Below are positions 23,280-34,866 of a stretch of DNA of 64,000 bases, one piece after another (within the stretch, counting starts at the first letter, position 1; every line of letters starts with the position of its first letter). The notes under the pieces are model-generated. The model saw only the letters and a program-made list of their open reading frames with translations, did no database searches and was not told where the DNA came from. This stretch comes from Hevea brasiliensis. Its lineage: Eukaryota > Streptophyta > Magnoliopsida > Malpighiales > Euphorbiaceae. The position numbers and the translations under genes were made by a program. The DNA is taken from contig NC_079503.1 in NCBI RefSeq assembly GCF_030052815.1, positions 54,602,735 through 54,666,734 on the forward strand, given 5' to 3'.

Positions 23280-23560
23280 AGAGACGAATTTAGCAACGGA
23301 TCAAAATTCCATCACAAATAATATTGATTACCAATGGATCTATCACTAATCCATCGCTCATTATCCACTAATCCGTCATTGACACTTTAGTAATAAAGGT
23401 TTCAGTGACGGACTAAAATCCATCACTGAAAGTTGATTTTTTGAATTAGTGACAAATTATGGTTGTCGCTGAAAGTCTCATTGCTAATAGGCTTCAGCTC
23501 GATAACCTATATTATCAGTGATGGATTTAGTAATGTATCTGTCAATCTGTCACTGATGCC
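23280..23560. repeat. CACTA-like subterminal repeat remnant
   Basis: Multiple direct and inverted variants of GTGACGGA / TCCGTCACT / GATGGATTTAG, including a near-perfect palindrome at 23401-23430 with arms TTCAGTGACGGA and TCCATCACTGAA. Such arrays are typical of subterminal regions of plant CACTA (En/Spm) transposons. No CACTA terminus, TIR pair or transposase was found, so this is an eroded fragment. Confidence 0.45.
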
Positions 23561-24135
23561 TTATTTCTTTTGTATTGTTAACCTTTTGCTTTTGTTTGCA
23601 TTGAAGGAAATGGAGAAAAGAAAAAAAATAAAGAAATTTGATTTTTCTAATTTCTTTTATTTGGAAATCAAATAGTGGAGAAAAAAGAGGAGAAAGGAGG
23701 AGAAATTACATTTTTCAAATCCCTGTATTTGGCCAAAATATTCGGGAATGAGTGTTATTTATATTAAAATTACTTAAATATCTTTCTACAATATATTATT
23801 TAGATTATCCACCTATTGTTATATGCACGACTAAATTCTTATACAATATAAAATTCAATCCAATGAATATGTAATGATATTAGCCAAAAATATTATTAAA
23901 TCTCAAAGGCAAAATCAATTATTGTATACTAATGTTTGGGTTATTAATTTAGATAAAAATAAAGTATAATATTTATTCCCTTATTTTCTTTTAAAAGAGA
24001 AATTGTATTTTTCTTATATTTTAATAATTTATCCATACAATATAAAAGCATAAATAAATTTCTTTTCTTTTCTCCTCACTTATTCTATTTAATGTCTCTT
24101 TATTTCCCTCACACATTTAAGGATCCCAATAAAGG
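23561..24135. other. AT-rich spacer, no feature recognised
   Basis: Non-coding sequence between the CACTA-like remnant and the short poly-A insertion. No motif or frame could be supported. Confidence 0.5.
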
Positions 24136-24144
24136 GTTAGATTT

Positions 24145-24940
24145 AATCATAAAAAATACCTCTCTTTAGATTTCTAGAGAGAGGAAATCATCTCTAAAAT
24201 TTTTCTTTCTGTTCGCTCTCGGGTTAGCTTAGTTTGTTATAGTGGTCCTTAGGAAGACGTCTTTTGGTTGTTCATAGTTTGTTTTGATTGGGTTAGGGAT
24301 CCCTCTCCTTCTCGTCTGGATTATTCATAGGTTGGTTTTTTTGGTTGCTTTTGTGTAGTAGATCGTGGATATTTAATGATGAGGGTAGTTTGGAGTAAAT
24401 TTGCTTAGAGGAAGTTATGGCTAGAAACTTTGCTTGGGTTTATGGCTTTCCTTTGTTCTACTTTGTCCTTTGCTTAATGGAAGGCCTTTAGTTGTTGGAA
24501 GAAGCCCATCAATAAGATTCTTTAGGGATCTAAAGAGCCAGCATTTAAATGTGGTTACGGGCTCCCTATGGCTAACATTGATTGAAATACCATAGCCCCT
24601 CCTTACTTTTCTCCCAAATTGTTGGTTTAAGCCTTATGGTTTTTATCTTGGATCAATGTTGCTTTGGCATGCTTAGCAATAGTGGAATGTTTCTTTTTCT
24701 TAACTCTGGGAAGATTGCTCTAGCTTAGTCCTCGACATTGATAGCGTTGCTGTAAGGAGAAGCTTCTGGCATTTTTGCTGAGAAGTTTTAGTATAGGATT
24801 TTGATGGTTTTCAGTACTAGGTCTGGTTTCTTGGACTTGATTATTTGCGTAAGGGACTATTTTTGTAATTTAGGCATTGCTATATATAAACCGACCCTTT
24901 GTGCTTGCAATGATACTTACATTTAAAAAAAAAAAAAAGA
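24145..24940 (+). mobile_element. Short non-LTR insertion with poly-A and TSD
   Basis: About 0.8 kb of sequence less AT-rich than its surroundings ends in A14 (24925-24938) and is flanked by GTTAGATTT at 24136-24144 and again at 24941-24949. It begins with a palindromic-looking CCTCTCTTTAGATTTCTAGAGAGAGG. No RT or endonuclease motif is visible. It could be an internally deleted LINE derivative, a SINE-like element or a processed transcript. I did not recognise RNA polymerase III boxes. Confidence 0.6.
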
Positions 24941-25023
24941 GTTAGATTTTAACTCATCACAATTTTTAAGATTTTAATGTGTTTGGTAAAAGGTAAGGGT
25001 TAAATATTATTTTTGTAAGTTTT

Positions 25024-25353
25024 TGTAACACCTCGAACCTCTGAGCTCTGAATAGTACCTTTTTTGGTCTATGACTAAGACTATTCAAAGATACCATGAG
25101 GACCAAAAATAAAAGGAAGATTAATTAAGATATACACAATAAAAATTCAAGTGAATCAAAGACCTAAGGACTCATCAGGTATTATGAAAAAGAAGAATTA
25201 TGACCTGATGAGGGGCATTTTGATCAATTCATTTTAAGAGTTTATTTTTTACCAAGATGTCAATTAAATTAAATGAAAATAAAATATTCAATTATGAAAA
25301 AAATTTTTGAGGAAAAATTCAAGTATAAATGTGAAAAGAGAAGAAAAGAAATG
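25024..25353 (+). repeat. 5' end of a Tekay-like LTR, cut by Athila
   Basis: Starts TGTAACACCTCGAACC and carries the GATGAGGGGCATTTTGATCA block (25207) seen in the other Tekay-like LTRs of the window. It stops where the Athila LTR begins (TGATAAATGC, 25354). The remainder should lie beyond the Athila 3' end, outside the window. Confidence 0.75.
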
Positions 25354-25382
25354 TGATAAATGCATAATTTATTAATTTTACT

Positions 25383-25387
25383 CCCAT
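25383..25387. repeat. Ogre-2 target-site duplication, left
   Basis: CCCAT, identical to 48702-48706 on the other side of Ogre-2. Removing the element and one copy rejoins the Athila LTR as TACTCCCATCACATTTAG. Confidence 0.93.
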
Positions 25388-25789
25388 TGTCGCAAGGTGT
25401 TTTGCGGTCGCCTGAACGAACCCTCACCGAAGTGGGAAAGAGTGAGGAGTCGCTACCTTAGTTTTGAGGGAAACTAAAGAAAACCATTTGTGAAGATAAA
25501 TTGAAATAAAACCACTTCAAAACAGAGATTCTAGGTTCGGGGTCCGTAAACGGATGGGGAAGGTGTTAAGCACCCCACCTCGTCCCTTAATAAGGGTAAG
25601 TAGATTTAATTTTTGCATTAGTTAGAAAGGCTTGAATGGACATGTTAATCCTTTTGACTAAAGGAACATTTAATTTTTCACTAAATTTGGATCACCCAGA
25701 TACATAAGTAAATGAGACAACCTTAGTGAGTTACTGTTGTATGTTAATTTTATTTGAAAGGAATATTTTATTAAAATTTAATTTAAGAA

Positions 25790-26105
25790 TCGGATAAGAA
25801 CTCTTCTCCGAACTCTTTAATATTTGTTAAAATTCTGAGTTGAGACCGGATAAGAACTCTCCTCCGATCTCTTTTAAATCATTAAAATTTTGAGTTGAGA
25901 CCGGATAAGAACTCTCCTCCGATATCTATTTAATGTTCATTAAAATTTTGAGTTGAGACCGGATAAGAACTCTCCTCTGATCTCTATTTAATATTTATTA
26001 AAATTTTGAGTTGAGACCGGATAAGAACTCTCCTCTGATCTCTATTTGATATTTATTAAAAATTTGAGTTGAGACCGGATAGGAACTCTCCTCCGATCTC
26101 TTTTA
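25790..26105 (-). repeat. 58-bp tandem units in Ogre-2 3' LTR
   Basis: Six units with the core ACCGGATAAGAACTCTCCTC separated by AT-rich spacers ending TTTTGAGTTGAG. There is one unit more than in the 5' LTR. Confidence 0.88.
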
Positions 26106-27099
26106 GATTAACAGGAGCCTGAAAGGGACTTTTCTGATCTCCCGAATTTTAATTTCAGCTACATGTCATAAGAGCCTAAAGCTAAGGATTCTGGCATTCA
26201 AAGATGCTGGGGATAAGGCTTCTTGATACCTTGTGACTAAACGGGGAATACTAGACTTGATTTACCGACCTTCCATGTAGTCATCTTACTAATACCTATT
26301 AATGTCCGATCTATTCTGTTTCGTTTACTTTGGTTTTATTCCACTTTATGGCATCTTCCCGAATTACCGTTTACGTCAGCCTAATAGTTTGGCTATTTTC
26401 CTGACGTGTTATTCGTGCTCTCTTTTAAAAGAGACCCTTAAGTTGCAGTTACCTACGTTTTACCCAACCACTTACACGCTACTAGGAGCTAGAAAACTTG
26501 CATTCAGAAATGACGAAGATTAATAAAATGATGGACTGATCACTAAAGAGATAACTCGAGAGTAACATTCTTTGGGGTTCTTTTGCACAAAATGAACTTG
26601 GAGAAAATCGCATACGTAAGAAGAACAAAGAAAGTGCGAAAAGTAAACGTAAACACTTAATAAAACAGCAATATGAGCTCTTACCTGTAAGGAGCCAAAT
26701 CTATTGAAATAACTACGAGGTGACAAATAGTGATAAGACAGCGGACTGATTAGCCTGAGGGCTGATGTTCGTCGTGAACTGAAGGGTGCTTAGCTAAAAT
26801 GCAATCAGATTAAGATAAAAACCGAGTGGAATGAAGTTTGAGCTTGGACAATGGGAATGAAAACAGAGATGATAAAGGGCTGAAAGTGAGAGTGTGACCA
26901 GATAATGAACAAACTGAAAATGTAGAGTTCCAGTATTCAGAATCCTTTTGAAGAAAACACTTCAGAAAACTAGTTTCAAAAGTCTTTCTAATCAAAACTT
27001 CAAAGTAGCAGAGTAACAAACTGAATTAAGTTTCAGAGTTCTTCTGCTATAGTAACTACCTCTCTTTTTGCCCGCCCCTTGAACAGTTTTTCATGCAGG

Positions 27100-27107
27100 T
27101 ATTTATA
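27100..27107 (-). promoter_or_regulatory. Sense TATA box in Ogre-2 3' LTR
   Basis: TATAAATA on the - strand at the position conserved in all three Ogre LTRs. It would drive read-out into flanking Athila/Tekay sequence from this 3' LTR. Confidence 0.6.
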
Positions 27108-27896
27108 GGAATCGGGTGCTCCCCATGAAGGGTCAGGATTTATTTTGAAGGAGATGGAGGGTCAAGATTTCGAAGGACATGATCGGATGTTCAGGAATTA
27201 AAGAGAACCAAAATGAACGGCTGAGATTATTCTTCAGGATATTCGTCCTTTTCTTCTTTCAATCGGACGGTTTCAAATCCTGGTGTCAGGAGTGATCTGA
27301 GGGCTAAGAGCGAAAGACGCTGGTCTTGTCGTCTTGTCTCTTGATCCAAGGGTTCCGGTTTTGTCCTTACAAGTGAGATCAACGGTGGAGATTGGGATGT
27401 ACAGGACTGTCATGACATACCCTGGCACCTGTCAGCATTGCGGGCGATTCTTAGGCGTGCGGTGGAGATCTCGTCTGCCACGCTTTAACTACCTCGGCTC
27501 TGATTCTGACGATGGTTATTTGGGATTTGTCTTATTCTTTTTGCCTTCCGACCCCTCCCACGCTCCTATTCCGATCTCTCATTCTGATCTCCCCTCTTCC
27601 GATCTTTATTATTCCGATCCCTAGAGATCGCCCAAACGATGTAATCCGATCTTTTGGAAATAAAAGTCAATTATTATCTTATTATTATTGCACTGATTAT
27701 TTTTCGATCTCTGATGTGTTTATCTGATCTGGTTCCAACCCTTAACTGATCCGCAATTCAAAACATTTATCTTAATATGCCGATCTCTAATTAGCCGTTC
27801 TCTTTATGGAATTTGAGAGACGTGTTAGAACAGCTGGCGAATCCCGTTAACCGATGCATTGCCTGGGACATCGTGAGCATTAAATGCTCGAATGAG

Positions 27897-27904
27897 TATA
27901 AATA
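27897..27904 (+). promoter_or_regulatory. Antisense TATA box in Ogre-2 3' LTR
   Basis: TATAAATAGGGG on the + strand, about 157 bp before the antisense ATG at 28061. Confidence 0.6.
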
Positions 27905-28060
27905 GGGGTAGGGGTTAGCCAGTTTCTTACTTATGCCATTTTCTGTCTCTCGCAAGCAATTCCAAAACTCTCCCGATTTTCAAGCTCTTCCGACTCCGTT
28001 CAAGCTCCGGTAAGGGTTTTAATCCTTCTTTTAGCTTTAAGTTCTTTGTTTTCCTTAAAA

Positions 28061-29905
28061 ATGAGCGGCGCCGAAGGTCAGAGAGCGGCAAGCCCACCTT
28101 CCGTCCATGTTTCATGGTCGTCTGATGAAGAAGAGGTGGTCGGGCCGAGCGCACAACCAGAACCTTCTAGGGTCTCCGTTCCAGCTCGGGGGCGAACCGC
28201 ACCATCGAGGCTTGTACCTTCCTCAGGGAGGGAGAATCTTCCTATGGACGAGTTGCCATCGATCTTGCAAGAAACCGATCTGCAGTCGTTTAGCCAGGAG
28301 TACAACATAGAGCCCGATTCATATGAACTTATCCGGTGTCACGGCGATCACCGAGCCGATCACTCCTTTGAAGAGAATGACATGGTGATGGTATACGAGG
28401 AACAGTTAAAGGCCGGTCTTCGGTTCCCTCTGGACGACTTCTTCAAGGAGGTCCTAAAACTCCACCGAGTGTGCATCGCCCAAATTCACCCTAACTCGTG
28501 CCGGATCTTGGTAGCCTTCCGAGGCCTGTGCCGAGCTAAGGGAATCAGACCTACGGCTAAGGTGTTCGCCGAACTGCACAGGCTAACTCGCTGAAAGGAC
28601 GACGAGCATTGGTTCTTTCAGGCGAAGCCTCATTGCGGGCTCTTCACCGATCTACCCTCCTCCCTTAAGAATTGGAAGAACCGCTTCTTCATTCTGAGGA
28701 GCAAAAATCCGACCTGCTTCGAGGACTTCCCCCGTAGCTGGTGGCACCAGGGGCCCTTGATTCCGAAGCGTATTACCCTGAACCAGGAGGAAAGCCTAAT
28801 AGTGATGGAGCTGAAGAATCAAGGTGCCACTCAAAAGTACTCCTGTTTAGATGCGGTGACTGCCGAGCTGCATCATTGGACGATGGAGTTGATCACGGGC
28901 GAAAAGCGCGGGCTTCAGCTCTCTGATCTTGGCATCGGTATTTTCTATTTCTCAGATCTTTGGACCTTAGCGATCTCACTGACCTCTTTTTTGTGTAGGT
29001 ATGGCAGGTGGTGAAGGTTCCAGGAAGCGGAAGAAGGAGAGAGAGATTTCCCGGAAAATAAAGGAGATGAAGCGTTCGGCACTACTTCAAACACTCGGCC
29101 ATGAACCTGGGGAGACGCAAGGAGGCCCGCCCTGACCTTCGGGGCCACCGATCACTGAAGCTGTCCGATCTCCTCCTCAACAGGAAGAGCCGCCTCCACC
29201 TCCTCCAGTTGCTCCAAGCACAGAAGGGGGTCGTTCTCGACCTCCTACGAGGCCCCTTTCTCGTGGCGCCCAAGTACTGATTGCTTCCCTAGAGAACAAC
29301 CGGACCGTTCGGGAGAACCCTGATTTTGCCAAAGTTTTGGGGTCTTCCATCTGCCTTCGGGAGGATTGGGACAGACTGTCTCCGGACAATCTTGACGACA
29401 TCCTAACCCGATCCATGAGTCTGAATGTAGAGTGCTTGGTGAACCAGCACATAGTCCGGGAAAAGGCGCACCGCCTAGGTAAGGAGGTCAAGAAGAAGAG
29501 TCAAGAGGTGGCATCCCTCCGATCCCAAGTCTCATCCGCTCAGGATTACATATCTCAAATTGAGGGGCGGATGAAGTACTATGAGGATAAGATGGCCGAA
29601 CAGACTCATGTTCTGGCTGAAAGGGATCATGCTCTTAGAGAAGTCCAGGCACTCCGGGCCAACGAAGCTGCTCAGGTCGCTCATCTTGCTGAGGAGCTTA
29701 AGGCAAAAGATGAAGAGATGGTGACAGGAATAGCCGGTGGCTATGTGAACGCTCACAAGGATCTCTTGGCCGAGCTCCGTGCGTTACCTGCAGGAGGACT
29801 TCTCTTGGATGGCCGACTGCTCCCGGCGAGGAGGAAAGCGAAGAGGAGGCCGAGGTGAGAGAGAAAATGAGCAAAATAGATCAGTGGGGTGATCCTCACC
29901 AATGA
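28061..29905 (+). pseudogene. Antisense LTR gene copy in 3' LTR (damaged)
   Basis: Near-identical copy of the intact gene at 46246-48106. The ATG and the first 177 codons are shared. A TGA then replaces CGA at 28592-28594 (the 5' LTR has HRKDD where this copy has R-stop). A second stop in exon 2 (CGCCCTGACC near 29130) and a frame change near 29780 also break it. The intron borders near 28939-28999 are retained (GTATTTTC, TGTGTAG). Transcription from here would be antisense to the 3' end of the genomic RNA. Confidence 0.82.
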
Positions 29906-30500
29906 CTTGTACAAATTTTTTTGAAATGAAATGAAGTGGAATGCCCTTTTTGTTCGATGAATGGTTATGATCGAAAAATTTCTAAATTATTAAACACTTG
30001 ATTGTCTGAGTATGTTGAAATAACTGAAGATGATTGTTAACCTAAGTGTGAGAGATCGGAAAACACAATGAGCATGAGATCGGTAGGGAAGAAATGTTGA
30101 ACGGGACTTGATTAAAATTGGAAATTTGACTTGAACACTTAAGATCGAAATCCTCATTAAACCGGACCAAAACCTTAACTCTTAAACTTTTGAAAGGGAG
30201 ATCGGCAATAAAACTGGTAAGAAAAGATCTAGTTCACTTCGTTTATACTACAACGGGTCGGAGAGATTGATGAGCGATTTAATAGACTGGTAAGGATTTG
30301 ACTAATGTAAGGACTTAGCATTGATTCAATTCTTTGAGGAGGGATCGAAAATGTGACTGTCTATCAAAGAGAGATCGGAAATGTGACTGTCTATCAAAGA
30401 GAGATCGGAAATGTGATTAGCTATCGAAAGGAGACTTAGTACTGAGGTCAGTTTCAAAGTTTTATTGATTTTGGGGATCGGCCAAAATATGGTGTCGACA

Positions 30501-30513
30501 GCTGCCCCTCTTT
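30501..30513 (-). promoter_or_regulatory. Polypurine tract of Ogre-2
   Basis: AAAGAGGGGCAGC on the - strand, directly before the 3' LTR start TGTCGACACC. Confidence 0.88.
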
Positions 30514-30644
30514 ACATAATTTCTATTAAAGGGAAAATTTCCCGTGTAGGAATTATGTAAAGATTCAGACTCATATTTTGGACGATTAGGTGTTCGAAGT
30601 TAGGGAGCTAAAGCACACTTAAGTTAGTGACCTAGAAATCGACA

Positions 30645-32740
30645 ACATAAGTTAAGTTAAAATCAACTTGGATCAAGGAAACAGAGGTTGATAACAGGAA
30701 ATTGCAGGAAATTAAAATCAACTTAGATCAGGGAACCAGAGGTTGATAACTGGAAATTTAAATTGCAGGAAATGTAAATTGCAGGAAATTAAAATCAACT
30801 TAGATCAAGGAACCAGAGGTTGATAACAGGAAATTAAAATTGCTGGAAATTAAAATTGCAGGAAATTAAAATCAACTTAGATCAAGGAACCAGAGGTTGA
30901 TGACAGGAAATTAAAATCAACTTAGATCAAGGAACCAGAGGTTGATAACAGGAAATTTAAATTGCTGGAAATTAAAATTGCAGGAAATGTAAATTGCAGG
31001 AAATTAAAATCAACTCAGATCAAGGAACCAGAGGTTGATAACAGGAAATTTAAATCGCAAGAAATTAAAATCAACTTAGATCAAGGAACCAGAGGTTGAT
31101 AACAGGAAATTTAAATCGCAGGAAATTAAAATCAACTTAGATCAAGGAACCAGAGGTTGATAGCAGGAAATTTAAATTGCAGGAAATTAAAATCAACTTA
31201 GATCAAGGAACCAGAGGTTGATAGCAGGAAATGTAAATTGCAGGAAATTAAAATCAACTTAGATCAAGGAACCAGAGGTTGATAACAGGAAATTTAAATC
31301 GCAGGAAATTAAAATCAACTTAGATCAAGGAACCAGAGGTTGATAGCAGGAAATTTAAATCGCAGGAAATTAAAATCAACTTAGATCAAGGAACCAGAGG
31401 TTGATAGCAGGAAATGTAAATTGCAGGAAATTAAAATCAACTTAGATCAAGGAACCAGAGGTTGATAGCAGGAAATTTAAATTGCAGGAAATTTAAATTG
31501 CAGGAAATGTAAATTGCAGGAAATTAAAATCAACTTAGATCAAGGAACCAGAGGTTGATGACAGGAAATTTAAATTGCAGGAAATTAAAATCAACTTAGA
31601 TCAAGGAACCAGAGGTTGATAGCAGGAAATTTAAATTGCAGGAAATGTAAATTGCAAGAAATTAAAATCAACTTAGATCAAGGAACCAGAGGTTGATAAC
31701 TGGAAATTTAAATTGCAGGAAATTAAAATCAACTTAGATCAAGGAACCAGAGGTTGATAACAGGAAATTTAAATCGCAGGAAATTAAAACAAACTTAGAT
31801 CAAGGAACCAGAGGTTGATAGCAGGAAATTTAAATTGCAGGAAATTAAAATCAACTTAGATCAAGGAACCAGAGGTTGAAAGCAGGAAATGTAAATCGCA
31901 GGAAATTAAAATCAACTTAGATCAAGGAACCAGAGGTTGATAGCAGGAAATGTAAATTACAGGAAATTAAAATCAACTTAGATCAAGGAACCAGAGGTTG
32001 ATAACAGGAAACTTAAATCGCAGGAAATTAAAATCAACTTAGATCAAGGAACCAGAGGTTGATAGCAGGAAATTTAAATTGCAGGAAATTAAAATCAACT
32101 TAGATCAAGGAACCAGAGGTTGATAGCAGGAAATGTAAATTGCAGGAAATTAAAATCAACTTAGATCAAGGAACCAGAGGTTGATACCAGGAAATTTAAA
32201 TCGCAGGAAATTAAAATCAACTTAGATCAAGGAACTAGATCAAGAAACCAGAGGTTGATAGCAGGAAATTTAAATTGCAGGAAATTAAAATCAACTTAGA
32301 TCAAGGAACCAGAGGTTGATAGCAGGAAATGTAAATTGCAGGAAATTAAAATCAACTTAGATCAAGGAACCAGAGGTTGATGACAGGAAATTTAAATTGC
32401 AGGAAATTAAAATCAACTTAGATTAAGGAACCAGAGGTTGATAGCAGGAAATTTAAATTGTAGGAAATTAAAATCAACTTAGATCAAGGAACCAGAGGTT
32501 GATAGCAGGAAATGTAAATTGCAGGAAATTAAAATCAACTTAGATCAAGGAACCAGAGGTTGATGATAGGAAATTTAAATTGTAGGAATTTAAAATCAAC
32601 TTAGATCAAGGAACCAGAGGTTGATAACAGGAAATTTAAATTGCTGGAAATTAAAATTGCAGGAAATGTAAATTGCAGGAAATTAAAATCAACTTAGATC
32701 AAGGAACCAGAGGTTGATAGCAGGAAATTTAAATTGCACT
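30645..32740 (-). repeat. Ogre-2 3' UTR tandem array (about 35 units of 60 bp)
   Basis: The unit core AGATCAAGGAACCAGAGG is followed by TTGATAGCAGGAAATTTAAA and a variable number of TTGCAGGAAATG-like inserts of about 15 bp. The common period is 60 bp, with some units lengthened by one or two inserts. The array is about twice the length of the Ogre-1 array and is dominated by the 60-bp form. It is not a CRISPR, since the spacers are the same repeated sequence and no cas gene is present. Confidence 0.95.
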
Positions 32741-32896
32741 TACAAAGCAAGCCTAATCTCGACACAAGAAGTTCTTCCCCAATGAAGTGTACTTAACAGA
32801 ATCCCGAAGGCCGATGATGAATGGAGGACAAGTCGCAATACTTGACCTATGGTCTCATTTCTTCAAATGCCCCATTTCTGTTTTTTGACTTTCTCC

Positions 32897-33479
32897 CGAA
32901 AAGCACCCTTGCGGGTTTTCACTTCCTCTTCGTCTATATGACTAGAAGCGCCCTTTCAGGTTTTCACCTCTAGTTTTTTTTTTTTTTTTTTAGGTCATTC
33001 CCTGCAAATCTCATAGTAAAGTACGTGAGGTTATCAATTGTCAAATCTTAATCTTATGGCAAAAATTTTAACTGATTTAAATAACGCATTAAATAACAAG
33101 ATTGCAGAAAGATAAATATAAGGGAAAGATAGAAACATGGGGAATGAAGTGTGATTTTATTACGGTTTAATATAAACAAAGAAGAAGTTTCAAAGAAGAA
33201 GGGTACAATGATAGATCTCACATATTCCCTGTGGCTGATTTTGAAATCCTTTAAATGCCATTATTTCAAGTTCTCTGAAGCCTCATGCCGTGACAGTTTC
33301 CTCTTCATCCTGGTTTCATGCCCCCCATTCCTCATTTCTCCCTTTTTGTTCTCGGGATGCCCTTTCGGGTTTTCACCCCTAGATTTTTGTTTTTTTTTTT
33401 TTTTTAACTCACTTTTTCGTGATGCCCTTCGGTTTTCATCCTTCACTGCTTTACAAAGCGCCTTCTGGGTTTTCGCCTT
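32897..33479 (-). other. Five or more structured hairpins in the Ogre-2 3' UTR
   Basis: On the - strand the core GAAAACCnnnAAGGG recurs at 32897-32929, 32942-32973, 33354-33379, 33421-33440 and 33455-33479. Outer arms pair with different sequences: CTAGAGGTG/CGCTTCTAG, GGGGTG/CATCCC, GATG/CATC and AAGGCG/CGCTTT. T-rich runs on the + strand (A-rich in the sense) separate several of them. Confidence 0.65.
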
Positions 33480-33512
33480 CTTTCACACATTTTGCTAGGA
33501 GCGCCCTACTCC

Positions 33513-33538
33513 TTTTTTTTTTTTTTTTTTTTTTTTTT
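33513..33538 (-). repeat. A26 tract at the integrase stop
   Basis: 26 T on the + strand, that is A26 in the element sense, starting within the integrase TAA stop codon (33537-33539). Ogre-1 has an A/C-rich equivalent at 5213-5240. Confidence 0.9.
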
Positions 33539-34866
33539 AGGCATAGTATCTAATGACGGTGTCGCATTCACAGTCTCTAAACTCTTCACCGTCCATGTGG
33601 GTCAAAATCAAGGCTCCTCCAGAAAATGCCTTTTTAACCACATAAGGTCCCTCGTAGGTTGGTGACCATTTGCCCCGGGGATCATTTTGATTCGGTAGCA
33701 CTTTTTTCAGAACTAGGTCCCCGGGTTGGAATTCGCGTGGGCAAACGCTTTTGTCAAATGCCCTAGCCATTCTCATCTGGTATAACTGCCCATGACATGC
33801 TGCTGCTAACCTTTTCTCATCCAGCAAGTCTAACTGATCCAACCTTGACTGGATCCATTCCGACTCATCAATCCCTGATTCCTTCAGAATCCTTAGGGAA
33901 GGAATTTCAACTTCAATAGGTGATACCGCTTCCATCCCGTAAACCAGTGAGTATGGAGTTGCCCCAGTTAAGGTTCTTACAGAAGTTCGATATGCGTGGA
34001 GAGCGTAGGGAAGCATATCATGCCAATCCCTATACGTGACCGTCATTTTCCGGATTATTCTCTTGAGATTTTTGTTTGCAGCCTCCACCGCTCCATTCAT
34101 CTGGGGACGGTATGGGGAGGAATTGAGGTGTCAGATTTTGTATTGATCACATAATTTCTGGATCTTCGGGCCATTCAGATTCTTGGCGTTGTCAGTGACG
34201 ATTTCATTGGGGAGACCATGCCGGCAGATGATATTATTTCTGAGGAATTTGAGGAACGTGTTCTGCGTGATATGGGCGTAGGACATGGCTTTGACCCACT
34301 TAGAAAAATAGTCGATTGCTACTAGGATAAATCTGTGCCCATTGGATGCCTTAGGGTTGATGGGACCAATCACATCGATGCCCCACATTGGGAAAGGCCA
34401 TGGTGAGGCGAGGTTGAACAATTTGTGAGGCGGAACATTTATTGGATCTGCGTAGATCTGACACTTATGGCATTTCCAAAAATATTTGATGCAGTCCTTT
34501 TCCATTGTAGTCCAAAAATATCCCCATCGCATGATTTGCTTAGCCATCATGTGCCCATTGGCATGGGTTGTACAATTTCCCTCATGAGTCTCAAAAAGGA
34601 TTTTCTTCGCCTCTTTTGCATCCACACACCTCAACAGTTCACCGTTGGACCCTCTCTTGTATAGGGTTTCACCACTGGGGAAGTATCCCAATGCCAATCT
34701 CCGAAGCATCCTCTTTTCGTTTCGGTTCGCCCCTGAGGGGAATTCTCTGGTTCTGCAGTAGACCAGGATGTCATGATACCAAGGTTTACCGTCGGGTTCT
34801 TCCTCAATCATGAAGCAATAAGCTGGCTCATTCCTTGCCTTAATCTTCAATATCTGAGCCATCTGC
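33537..34866 (-). pseudogene. int: Ogre-2 integrase (one stop)
   Basis: HHCC module (HEGNCTTHANG, then CHKCQIYAD), core motifs WGIDVIGPI, IVTDNAKN and NGAVEAANKN, and the C-terminal YEGPYVVKKAF region. The frame is interrupted by TGA after DQYKI (34131-34133), where Ogre-1 has CGA (DQYRIRHLN), a C-to-T change. The residues on both sides look conserved. The stop at 33537 is followed immediately by A26. Confidence 0.9.

Larger units (their letters stand above)
25388..30500 (-). repeat. Ogre-2 3' LTR (5.1 kb)
   Basis: In + orientation it runs TGTCGCAAGG to GGTGTCGACA. It holds 58-bp tandem units, a sense TATA on the - strand (27100), an antisense TATA on the + strand (27897) and a damaged antisense gene (28061-29905). 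A 30-bp unit with GATCGGAAATGTGACTGTC is tandemly repeated near 30330-30420. Confidence 0.95.

Noticed and set aside
27334..27624. 96-codon frames here and at 45520-45810 upstream of the antisense gene
   Set aside because: Non-ATG start, located in the promoter side of U3, no domain, not conserved as a frame in Ogre-1.
30645..32740. Regular 60-bp repeats as a CRISPR array
   Set aside because: The whole unit repeats, there are no unique spacers, and the array sits in the 3' UTR of a plant retrotransposon between integrase and polypurine tract.
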